Below, piece by piece: positions 1 through 4,372 of a stretch of 26,192 bases of DNA. The notes below the pieces were generated by a model. That model saw nothing but the letters and a program-made list of their open reading frames with translations. It had not been told where the DNA came from and ran no database searches. Location: the IMG/VR virus record IMGVR_UViG_3300030098_002135, positions 1 through 26,192 of that record. One strand, written 5' to 3'. Numbering within the stretch: position 1 is the stretch's first letter; each line of letters starts with the position of its first letter. The position numbers and the translations under genes are program-made. The DNA comes from a virus.

Positions 1-228
1 GCCTTAGACGCCCTTGAGCAATTCCAATGCTTCCGGTTGGCCGCACGGATCGCTGACATCCGCGCACAAGGTTACACCGTTCACACCGACATGGTGAAAA
101 CCCGCACCGGCAAAAAAGTGGCTTCTTACTCATTAGGTGAAAGCACTTACTCAATGCTGCTCACTTTGAGAAACCAAAAGCTAAGAGAAAGAAAAGAAGG
201 AGAAAAGAAAAATGCCGCGATTAACTAA
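1..228 (+). CDS. HTH-domain early protein, 5' end cut by window edge
   Basis: The reading frame is open from base 1 to a TAA at 226-228, so the gene begins upstream of the window. The visible 75 codons start ALDALEQFQCFRLAARIADI and continue through a GYTVHTDMV segment to KKVASYSL. This is the pattern of a small winged helix-turn-helix family common in alphaproteobacterial phages (HTH_39-like: RLAARI.DLR..G..I.T, then K.VA.Y.L). A TTG at 37 could be called as a start, but the frame before it already fits the family, so it is probably internal. The end overlaps the next gene by 17 nt, suggesting one early operon. The C-terminus is a Lys/Arg/Glu-rich tail. A DNA-binding role in early regulation or replication is inferred from the fold only. 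Confidence 0.6.
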   Translation, partial: ALDALEQFQCFRLAARIADIRAQGYTVHTDMVKTRTGKKVASYSLGESTYSMLLTLRNQKLRERKEGEKKNAAIN

Positions 229-619
229 CGAAATCCGTGAGCGCCTTCAAAAGTACAACATGGACCCAAATGAGGTTCTCTGGGACTGCCACGGCACACC
301 TGTCATGCACTTCAAATACATTGAGCAAATTGCCGTTATTGAGGGCATACAGCTTGATCCACCGGTAATGATCCGAAACGACTTAGGCGACATCTGCATA
401 TTAGTTAGCGGAACGCTTGGCGATCACACCGAATGGTCATTTGGTGAGGCATCAAAAGCCAACACCAAAAATGCTTATCCGTTTGCGATGGCTGAAAAAC
501 GCGCCAAAGGCCGCGTCATTCTCAAACTCGCAGGGATAGCTGGGCATGTCTACTCAGACAAAGACCTAGTTAACGAAGACTCAAACAAACCTTTCGATGA
601 ACTACCAACAGCTGCTTAA
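212..619 (+). CDS. Putative single-strand annealing protein (Rad52/ERF-like)
   Basis: This encodes 135 aa, starting at ATG 212 behind a strong AAGGAG (197-202). A strand-helix pattern (HFKYIEQIAVIEGIQLD, then a beta segment ending VSGTLGDHTEWSFGEAS) is followed by NAYPFAMAEKRAKGRVILKL and AGIAGHVYSD. This layout recalls ERF/Rad52-superfamily annealing proteins, in which a conserved 'E.AE..A+GRALG.LG' helix follows a beta-hairpin. The match is by pattern only, and the protein is shorter than typical ERF (about 200 aa). Such proteins anneal complementary single strands in phage recombination and genome circularisation. The next gene may encode an ssDNA-binding partner, as is common for recombination pairs. 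Other possibilities are a replication accessory protein or an unknown conserved phage protein. Confidence 0.5.
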   Translation: MPRLTNEIRERLQKYNMDPNEVLWDCHGTPVMHFKYIEQIAVIEGIQLDPPVMIRNDLGDICILVSGTLGDHTEWSFGEASKANTKNAYPFAMAEKRAKGRVILKLAGIAGHVYSDKDLVNEDSNKPFDELPTAA

Positions 620-631
620 CAGGAGGATGCT

Positions 632-925
632 ATGAGCAAACGCTATGATCTCGTCCAACCCCGTAAAGGCAAAGACGGGCAAGGCAATGAAAAGACCTAT
701 TGGACCAACATCGGTTCCATGTGGTTCAACAGCGACAAGAACAACTTCTCCTTGTCGTTTAATGCCCTTCCAGTTCCTTCTATGAGCCAAAACGGCAATC
801 TGGAAGTGCGTGTCCAGGCTTTCGAGCCAAAGGAGCGTGGTAACGGCCAAGGCCAGCACCAAGCACCGCAGCGTCGTAATAACTACGACGATATTGGCGA
901 CACAATGGACGCTGGCTGGCAGTAA
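632..925 (+). CDS. Conserved small phage protein, possible ssDNA-binding protein
   Basis: This encodes 97 aa. The start at ATG 632 has a very good AGGAGG (621-626) five bases upstream. The N-terminal ~70 residues are rich in beta-forming and aromatic residues (KTYWTNIGSMWFNSDKNNFS, then LSFNALPVPS and a V.AFEPKERG segment). A Gln/Asn/Arg-rich linker (GNGQGQHQAPQRRNN) follows, then an acidic end (YDDIGDTMDAGWQ). A compact beta domain with a flexible polar linker and an acidic tail is the general design of phage SSB-like proteins, and the gene follows the putative annealing protein by 12 nt. The function is inferred from architecture and position; no OB-fold signature can be proved by eye. It is the last gene before the structured non-coding region. 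Confidence 0.5.
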   Translation: MSKRYDLVQPRKGKDGQGNEKTYWTNIGSMWFNSDKNNFSLSFNALPVPSMSQNGNLEVRVQAFEPKERGNGQGQHQAPQRRNNYDDIGDTMDAGWQ

Positions 926-926
926 T

Positions 927-1055
927 CGACGGTTCCCCTCCATTACCGTCGTCACCTGGGCCGTAAGTTTTCAAATTGTCTTACGGCCCCAACTGGGACG
1001 TAGGGGGTTTTCTGGCTCCTCACCTAGCCACTACGTCCCTACACGGGGGGGTGTA
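927..1055 (+). ncRNA. Tandem stem-loop array in non-coding leader
   Basis: The 250-nt gap between 925 and 1176 holds consecutive perfect inverted repeats. Stem 1 is CGACGGT (927-933) with ACCGTCG (945-951). Stem 2 is GGGCCGTAAG (958-967) with CTTACGGCCC (980-989). Stem 3 is GGGACGTAG (995-1003) with CTACGTCCC (1031-1039), containing a nested TGGCT/AGCCA (1013-1017/1026-1030). Stem 4 is TACAC (1040-1044) with GTGTA (1051-1055). A weaker GTCAG/CTGAC stem lies at 1079-1110. None has the T-run expected of a simple intrinsic terminator. It could be a structured leader of the downstream xis/int operon, a separate small RNA, or a factor-dependent termination or processing region. The strand is assigned by the flanking genes; the DNA symmetry itself is strandless. 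Confidence 0.5.
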
Positions 1056-1150
1056 AAGTCAAGAAGATTGGTATCGATGTCAGGTTTTTTACTCCTAAGC
1101 TTGGTCTGACTTGAGCCATTCTTTTAACTCGCAACTGGCTTTGCATCCCC

Positions 1151-1171
1151 CCCTCTTTTCGGTTCGGAGGG
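1151..1171 (+). promoter_or_regulatory. Possible Shine-Dalgarno-sequestering hairpin
   Basis: CCCTC at 1151-1155 can pair with GAGGG at 1167-1171, which is the core of the GGAGGG ribosome binding site of the gene starting at 1176. The loop is 11 nt. The stem is only 5 bp, but it is G/C-rich and covers the binding site exactly. If formed, it would lower translation of the first gene of the coupled operon that ends in int. This is inference from base pairing only. Confidence 0.3.
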
Positions 1172-1175
1172 CGTC

Positions 1176-1370
1176 ATGTCATGCGAAACTTGTGGCGGCA
1201 AACGCTACATCATTCGGCCTATCGAATTTATTCAACATGAGGTCAAAGAAGAAGTTTGGTGCGAATGGCTGCTTGGTTACAAGCAGGAATCAAAGTCTGT
1301 CGTCTCCAAAATCGGCGGATTGGATGCCTGTCCAGACTGCACCAAAGCAAGTGAGGCAGAATATGGTTGA
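1176..1370 (+). CDS. Small Cys-motif (zinc-finger-like) protein
   Basis: This encodes 64 aa. ATG 1176 follows GGAGGG (1166-1171). The N-terminus has CETCGG (a CxxC) and a second CPDC lies near the C-terminus, so four cysteines could bind one zinc ion as in small treble-clef or DnaJ-like knuckles (C.TC.G...C..C). The middle is hydrophobic and acidic (FIQHEVKEEVWCEWLLGY). The gene overlaps the next one: ATG 1363 sits in front of the TGA at 1368-1370. It is the first gene of the operon that runs to int. No specific function is recognised; zinc binding is the only property the sequence suggests. Confidence 0.6.
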   Translation: MSCETCGGKRYIIRPIEFIQHEVKEEVWCEWLLGYKQESKSVVSKIGGLDACPDCTKASEAEYG

Positions 1371-1554
1371 TCCCGTAGTCGAGCGCGTAATTCAGAAATT
1401 CAAAGATCGCTCTGCCGAAGGCATGAAGCGGTTTGGTGTAACCATGGAAGACAATCCAGAAAAGTTTCACTTCTGGGTCGAGAACGCCCAAGAGGAACTC
1501 ATGGACGCCATCCTTTATTTAGAAAGGCTCAAAAGCGATGAACATAGTAGATAA
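1363..1554 (+). CDS. Short MazG-like conserved phage protein
   Basis: This encodes 63 aa from ATG 1363. The frame is open further upstream, to 1111, but this start lies just inside the end of the previous gene, and the upstream part reads through the previous gene in another frame. The protein reads VVERVIQKFKDRSAEGMKRF, then GVTMEDNP, then a FWVENAQEELMDAILYLERL helix. The 'R...G...(Y/F)G.T......W...AQEE.MDA..YL' pattern is common in short phage proteins that resemble a fragment of the MazG/dUTPase-like all-alpha NTP pyrophosphohydrolases. It carries the EE..D acid cluster, but the length is under that of a full MazG domain. A nucleotide-related role is inferred; catalysis is not shown. Its end overlaps the next gene by 17 nt. 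Confidence 0.55.
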   Translation: MVDPVVERVIQKFKDRSAEGMKRFGVTMEDNPEKFHFWVENAQEELMDAILYLERLKSDEHSR

Positions 1555-1723
1555 AAATTATAAAATCGAAAAAGTTATAGTTCCCCGCAACATAGCAATC
1601 GAGTGCCGCACCGCGCTCAACAAAGCTCAGAAACACCTTTCTAAAAAACTTGGATTCCACCTAACACAAAACCAAACAATAACCTATTTGATCAATAACT
1701 ACGTTGAAGAAAACAGGCTATGA
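1538..1723 (+). CDS. Hypothetical 61-aa protein, possible ribbon-helix-helix
   Basis: ATG 1538 lies inside the end of the previous gene, and the stop (1721-1723) overlaps the ATG of the next gene (ATGA), so the gene is translationally coupled on both sides. The sequence begins with a short beta-like stretch (YKIEKVIVPRNIAIE), then two helical segments (CRTALNKAQKHLSKKLG, then TQNQTITYLINNYVEEN). Beta strand-helix-helix in about 60 residues is the plan of ribbon-helix-helix DNA-binding proteins, which would suit a regulator of integration genes. This is fold inference only; I do not recognise a family. Confidence 0.5.
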   Translation: MNIVDKNYKIEKVIVPRNIAIECRTALNKAQKHLSKKLGFHLTQNQTITYLINNYVEENRL

Positions 1724-2100
1724 GCATCCCACGGATCTATAGCCTCGACACCATCCATAACGCCATAGGCGGGGATGCCACTGTCAGCATCAAAACACTT
1801 AGGGACATCGTGCGCGACCTGGGCTTCCGGAAAGGACGCGCCAAAACAATGGTGTTCAGCAAAGAACAAGCAATGCAAATCAGGGAGATCGTCTTATGCC
1901 AACCGTCTACAAGCCCAACCAGCGCCACGGGAACGCCAACTGGATTGTACGAGGACGGATTAACGGCAACCAACATGAGATCGCTGTCGAAGACGCAACA
2001 AACAAAAAGACTGCTTTGCGAGGCTGGCATGCGTTCGTCCTCCGAACGGAAAAGGCAAGAACGCGACAAGCCCAAGCCTTATCGTTCAGTGATGGCTTAG
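1720..2100 (+). CDS. Excisionase-like HTH protein overlapping int
   Basis: This encodes 126 aa, starting with an ATGA overlap with the previous stop. The first ~60 residues look like an AlpA/excisionase-type winged HTH: IPRIYSLDTIHNAIGG, then TVSIKTLRDIVRDLGF, a basic RKGRAKT wing and a FSKEQAMQIREIV helix. Position directly before int supports a recombination directionality factor. The odd feature is the end: no in-frame stop occurs until 2098-2100, so the last ~68 codons overlap the start of int by 205 nt in another frame. That tail is Ser/Thr/Arg-rich and looks like out-of-frame sequence. Either the protein carries a disordered overlap-encoded tail or the stop was lost recently. Confidence 0.6.
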   Translation: MSIPRIYSLDTIHNAIGGDATVSIKTLRDIVRDLGFRKGRAKTMVFSKEQAMQIREIVLCQPSTSPTSATGTPTGLYEDGLTATNMRSLSKTQQTKRLLCEAGMRSSSERKRQERDKPKPYRSVMA

Positions 2101-2876
2101 ATCGTTACACGGTAGCCATGCAGCCCAGCAAACAAGAGCGTCTATTCCATTCCAAACTGAGAAGCTACTTCGGCAAAGTAGATCTCGCTGGCATTACAGC
2201 GCATGACGTTATCGAAGCCGCGCAGAAGCTATATCCCCACGCCAAGAACTCCACAAAGAACCGTCAGGTCGTTACGCCCATGTCAGCCGTCTTAAATTGG
2301 TGCGCTGATGTATCCGATGGCAAATGGCGTCAAAACATCCGCATCAAGTCATTTAAAGAAGCCAAGCCCGTTCATCGACGTCCGGCCACCAACGTTGAAC
2401 AGATTTTGTTAGATAACACGACAGGCGATAAGCATCTGCTGTTTGCCATTCTATTTGGTCAGGGGTTTCGGATCACTGAAACACTAGGCATCGAATGGGA
2501 CAACATCGACATGGATCGCCAGACGATCATTCTTTATGTCGGCAAGGCCAAAGAAGAAAAAATTATCCCAATTGAAGATTACGCTTTTTCGTTGCTGAAA
2601 AAGCGTAAAGACAGAACTGGCCGTTTGTTCAGATGGAAAAGTCGCCAAAGCGTCTATGGCTGGCTCAACCCTCTTAAAAAAGAATTAGGTGTTCGTTTCA
2701 CACCTCACATGGCGCGGCATGAATTTGCCAGCGCTCGTAACGAAGTTGGATCGACGCCCAGCGACCTTAAAGAGGCAAGCAGCTGGACCACGATTCAAAG
2801 CGTTGAAAGGTACACGGAAGTTGATCTGAAACAGGCAAAAAAGACGGTAAATCGCGCAAAACGAGGGGGAGAATGA
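1896..2876 (+). CDS. int: Tyrosine recombinase (phage integrase)
   Basis: This encodes 326 aa. ATG 1896 has AGGGAG ten bases upstream. A basic N-terminal arm-binding-type region (about 1-60) precedes a SAM-like core-binding helical domain (about 62-150) and the catalytic domain (about 160-320). The catalytic residues are readable: Arg192 in GFRITETLG, Lys217 or Lys219 in VGKAKEEK, His271 and Arg274 in PHMARHEF, Trp297 in SSWTTIQS (Trp in place of the usual second His, as in Cre) and nucleophile Tyr306 in VERYTEV. The length is normal for this class. The gene ends about 40 bp before a tRNA-Ser 3' fragment, the expected attP neighbour. The enzyme would integrate the phage into the host tRNA-Ser(GCU) gene. 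Confidence 0.95.
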   Translation: MPTVYKPNQRHGNANWIVRGRINGNQHEIAVEDATNKKTALRGWHAFVLRTEKARTRQAQALSFSDGLDRYTVAMQPSKQERLFHSKLRSYFGKVDLAGITAHDVIEAAQKLYPHAKNSTKNRQVVTPMSAVLNWCADVSDGKWRQNIRIKSFKEAKPVHRRPATNVEQILLDNTTGDKHLLFAILFGQGFRITETLGIEWDNIDMDRQTIILYVGKAKEEKIIPIEDYAFSLLKKRKDRTGRLFRWKSRQSVYGWLNPLKKELGVRFTPHMARHEFASARNEVGSTPSDLKEASSWTTIQSVERYTEVDLKQAKKTVNRAKRGGE

Positions 2877-2881
2877 GGGGG
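2861..2881 (+). repeat. ACGAGGGGG repeat pair, left of attP
   Basis: ACGAGGGGG at 2861-2869 is followed 12 bp later by the variant ATGAGGGGG at 2873-2881, over the last codons and stop of int. The same motif occurs twice more at 3073-3092, on the other side of the tRNA fragment and in the same orientation. Candidate arm-type integrase or excisionase binding sites. Confidence 0.45.
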
Positions 2882-2917
2882 AAAAATGGTAAGTCATTGT
2901 TTTATATGGGATTGCAT

Positions 2918-2980
2918 CTCCCCTGCTAAGGGAGTAAGGGTTAACGCCCTTCGTGGGTTCGAATCCCACCCTGTCCGCCA
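2918..2980 (+). other. attP: attP core: 3' part of tRNA-Ser(GCU)
   Basis: The anticodon stem is CTCCC (2918-2922) with GGGAG (2930-2934). The loop CTGCTAA has anticodon GCT at 2925-2927. A class II variable arm follows (AAGGG 2936-2940, CCCTT 2947-2951), then a T arm GTGGG-TTCGAAT-CCCAC (2953-2969), the acceptor 3' strand, a discriminator and an encoded CCA ending at 2980. The 5' half (acceptor 5' strand, D arm) is absent: the preceding bases do not fit it. It is therefore a tRNA fragment carried as an attachment core rather than a working tRNA gene. Integration here would rebuild the 3' end of the host tRNA-Ser. Phage genes on both sides identify it as attP rather than attL or attR. Confidence 0.85.
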
Positions 2981-3007
2981 AAAACTCCCCGTTTTTAGCC
3001 GTTTTCC

Positions 3008-3032
3008 AGCATTTATTCAAATGCTCGTTTTT
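3008..3032 (+). terminator. Hairpin with T-tract downstream of attP core
   Basis: AGCATTT (3008-3014), a 4-nt loop ATTC and AAATGCT (3019-3025) form a 7-bp stem, followed by CG and five T (3028-3032). A shorter AAAAAC/GTTTTT hairpin sits just before it (2980-2996). The stem is A/T-rich, so it is a weak candidate. It could end int transcription or serve the rebuilt host tRNA after integration. Confidence 0.4.
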
Positions 3033-3072
3033 CCGTGAACATACCCTAAACATGCCCTCTGCGTACCTCAAA

Positions 3073-3092
3073 ACGAGGGGGAAACGAGGGGG
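3073..3092 (+). repeat. ACGAGGGGG repeat pair, right of attP
   Basis: Two exact copies of ACGAGGGGG at 3073-3081 and 3084-3092, 11 bp apart, matching the pair left of attP (212 bp between the first copies of each pair). The last copy also serves as the Shine-Dalgarno region for the gene at 3099, so part of the conservation may reflect ribosome binding. Confidence 0.45.
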
Positions 3093-3098
3093 AAGATT

Positions 3099-3728
3099 AT
3101 GTGGCGTAAAAAGCCCGGCGAGTCAGAAGCCGAGTTCCGTGACCGCAAGCGCCGTATGGCCGCTGCGATGGCATACAAGGAGAAGAGGATGGCTAAAGAA
3201 CCTTCACCAGTAGAATACGCATTATTCGATAAAACCAACCGGCGTTGGTATGTGATGTGTGCATCAAAAAGCTGCAACAAAAAAGTCAGCACATCATTCA
3301 GCACTGGCGCAAACATGCTGGTAGCAAAATTCAAAAATAAAAGCTGGAAGCATATCAAAGGTCAAAAATGGATATGCCCTAGCTGTCAATCAAAGAAACA
3401 ATGTGCAACCTCAACGGGAGGAGACCTCGATATGGATAGAGTTGTTCGTCTGCAAGAAAAACACGAAGTCAGCACCGCAAAAGCCAAAGCGGCAAAGCGC
3501 CAGGCCATCGCGTTACTTGAAGACGAGTTCGATGTCGATACCGGCACCTATAAAGATGGAAGCTCCGACAAAACAATCGCGGAGCTAGTTGAACTGTCGG
3601 AAAGCGCAATCGCCAATTTACGGTCTGACTTGTTTGGTGATATTAGGGAAAAGACCGAAATCGAAAAGCTGCGTGACGATATGTTCAAGCTGCTTGACCG
3701 ACTAGATAAGTTGGAGAAACAAAGTTGA
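3099..3728 (+). CDS. Zinc-motif and HTH-like protein, unknown role
   Basis: This encodes 209 aa; ATG 3099 lies behind GAGGGGGAA. The N-terminus is very basic (about residues 1-35). Residues 40-100 contain Cys54 and Cys59 (CASKSC) and Cys93 and Cys96 (CPSC), a likely zinc-binding unit between aromatic strands. Residues ~120-175 contain an EKHEVSTAKAKAAKRQAIA helix, a FDVDTGTYKDGSSDKTIAEL segment and VELSESAIANLRSDLFG. The 'G.SD..IAE...(S/V)...V..(L/I)R...FG' pattern is found in phage HTH-like proteins. The C-terminal 30 residues form a coiled coil (LRDDMFKLLDRLDKLEKQ). It stands alone after attP as the first gene of a three-gene operon, so it could be a regulator of the lysis-lysogeny choice, but nothing proves this. 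The stop overlaps the next ATG (TGATG). Confidence 0.6.
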   Translation: MWRKKPGESEAEFRDRKRRMAAAMAYKEKRMAKEPSPVEYALFDKTNRRWYVMCASKSCNKKVSTSFSTGANMLVAKFKNKSWKHIKGQKWICPSCQSKKQCATSTGGDLDMDRVVRLQEKHEVSTAKAKAAKRQAIALLEDEFDVDTGTYKDGSSDKTIAELVELSESAIANLRSDLFGDIREKTEIEKLRDDMFKLLDRLDKLEKQS

Positions 3729-3922
3729 TGCGGATTATTCAAACCAAATACACTGAGCATGGCCCTGTTCAAGTACAGGATCACGGCTCCGCGTTCCTCG
3801 TTAGTTACCCAGACAAAAACAACCCCGGCTATCAGCGCGAAAAGACTTTCACCAAAGCCATAGGAGCAGACGCATGGAATCGCGCTCAAGAGTATGCCGC
3901 TGAGAAACGCAGGGGGGAGTGA
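3728..3922 (+). CDS. Hypothetical 64-aa protein
   Basis: The start is taken at ATG 3728, which overlaps the previous stop (TGATG). An in-frame TTG immediately before it is less likely. The protein is a small beta-rich polypeptide (MRIIQTKYTEHGPVQVQDHG, then SAFLVSYPDKNNPG) with a C-terminal helix (AWNRAQEYAAEKRRGE). I recognise no family, catalytic motif, membrane segment or signal. It is coupled at both ends to its neighbours, so the three genes are probably translated from one transcript. Confidence 0.55.
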   Translation: MRIIQTKYTEHGPVQVQDHGSAFLVSYPDKNNPGYQREKTFTKAIGADAWNRAQEYAAEKRRGE

Positions 3923-4167
3923 TGACAACACAAACTGAAAAAGGCTTCATGTTTGGGCATAAACTAGCCCTCGATGCTCTTGAAGTCGCAGACAAGGACG
4001 GCAAAGACTATAAGGCTAGTGATGTGTTTGCAGGAATTTTAGCAACTTTGATGCACGGGATGTATGCAGTAGCTCCAACAGAAGAAGCAGCAGAAGAAAT
4101 TATTTCGTTCGCTACTGCGACAGCTTTAGAAAATTGGGAAGAAGAAAAAAAGAAAAAACTGGAATAG
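3922..4167 (+). CDS. Hypothetical 81-aa acidic protein
   Basis: The start is ATG 3922, overlapping the previous stop (TGATG) with AGGGGGGAG upstream. A GTG just before it in frame is less likely. Mostly alpha-helical: GHKLALDALEVADKDGKDYK, then ASDVFAGILATLMHGMY, then EEAAEEIISFATATALENW, and a Lys/Glu tail. No family is recognised. It is the last + strand gene before the convergent late operon. Its A-rich 3' end (4144-4158) doubles as the T-tract of a probable terminator for the opposite strand. Confidence 0.55.
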   Translation: MTTQTEKGFMFGHKLALDALEVADKDGKDYKASDVFAGILATLMHGMYAVAPTEEAAEEIISFATATALENWEEEKKKKLE

Positions 4168-4185
4168 CCCCCCTTCTAATCCAGT
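4144..4185 (-). terminator. Intrinsic terminator of the late (- strand) operon
   Basis: On the - strand ACTGGA (4185-4180), a 16-nt loop and TCCAGT (4163-4158) form a stem followed at once by six T, one C and seven more T (down to 4144). This is the layout of a Rho-independent terminator at the end of the late operon. It overlaps the last codons of the convergent + strand gene. The stem is short (6 bp), so it may be assisted. Confidence 0.55.
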
Positions 4186-4195
4186 CATAAATTAA

Positions 4196-4372
4196 CTAAG
4201 CCGCCGCTCCATCGCAGCACGGATCTGTGTTGCACTTGCAATCCGCACACTGGTAATGCCCATGCACAAACACTTTAGGTTTGTCGCAGCCGCAATGAGG
4301 GCAAACCTGTAACGCTACTTCCTGTTCCGGCTCCGGCTTTGATTTATCTTCAAACCATTTTGCGTAAGTCAT
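4196..4372 (-). CDS. Cys-rich zinc-ribbon protein, 58 aa
   Basis: A small gene whose ATG (4372-4370) overlaps the TGA of the metallophosphoesterase gene (ATGA). The protein starts MTYAKWFEDKSKPEPE, then has CPHCGCDKPKVFVHGHYQC, ADCKCN and a DPCCDGAAA end. The CPHCG...HGHYQC.DC layout is a classic two-knuckle zinc ribbon with extra cysteines. It is the last gene of the late operon. Its size puts it below common ORF cut-offs, but the overlapping start, the Cys pattern and the absence of a better frame support it. The target (nucleic acid or protein) is unknown. Confidence 0.75.
   Translation of the reverse strand: MTYAKWFEDKSKPEPEQEVALQVCPHCGCDKPKVFVHGHYQCADCKCNTDPCCDGAAA

Noticed and set aside
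602-955. 117-aa antisense ORF over the SSB-like gene
   Set aside because: It covers a well-supported + strand gene with a strong ribosome site and reads hydrophobic out-of-frame sequence.
958-989. Stem 2 as a standard Rho-independent terminator
   Set aside because: A 10-bp stem is present but the following bases (CAACTGGG) contain no T-run on the + strand, and the - strand side has none that is adequate.
1111-1362. N-terminal extension of the MazG-like gene back to 1111
   Set aside because: The extension overlaps the Cys-motif gene in another frame and part of the leader; the ATG at 1363 gives the family length.
2887-3039. Short + strand frame starting ATG 2887 through the tRNA fragment
   Set aside because: It merely reads the tRNA and terminator-like sequence; no ribosome site of its own and no protein character.
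2685-3071. 128-aa antisense ORF across the int end and the tRNA fragment
   Set aside because: Its 'GFEPT...NPYSLSRG' stretch is the well-known false translation of the antisense of a tRNA-Ser; no independent coding evidence.
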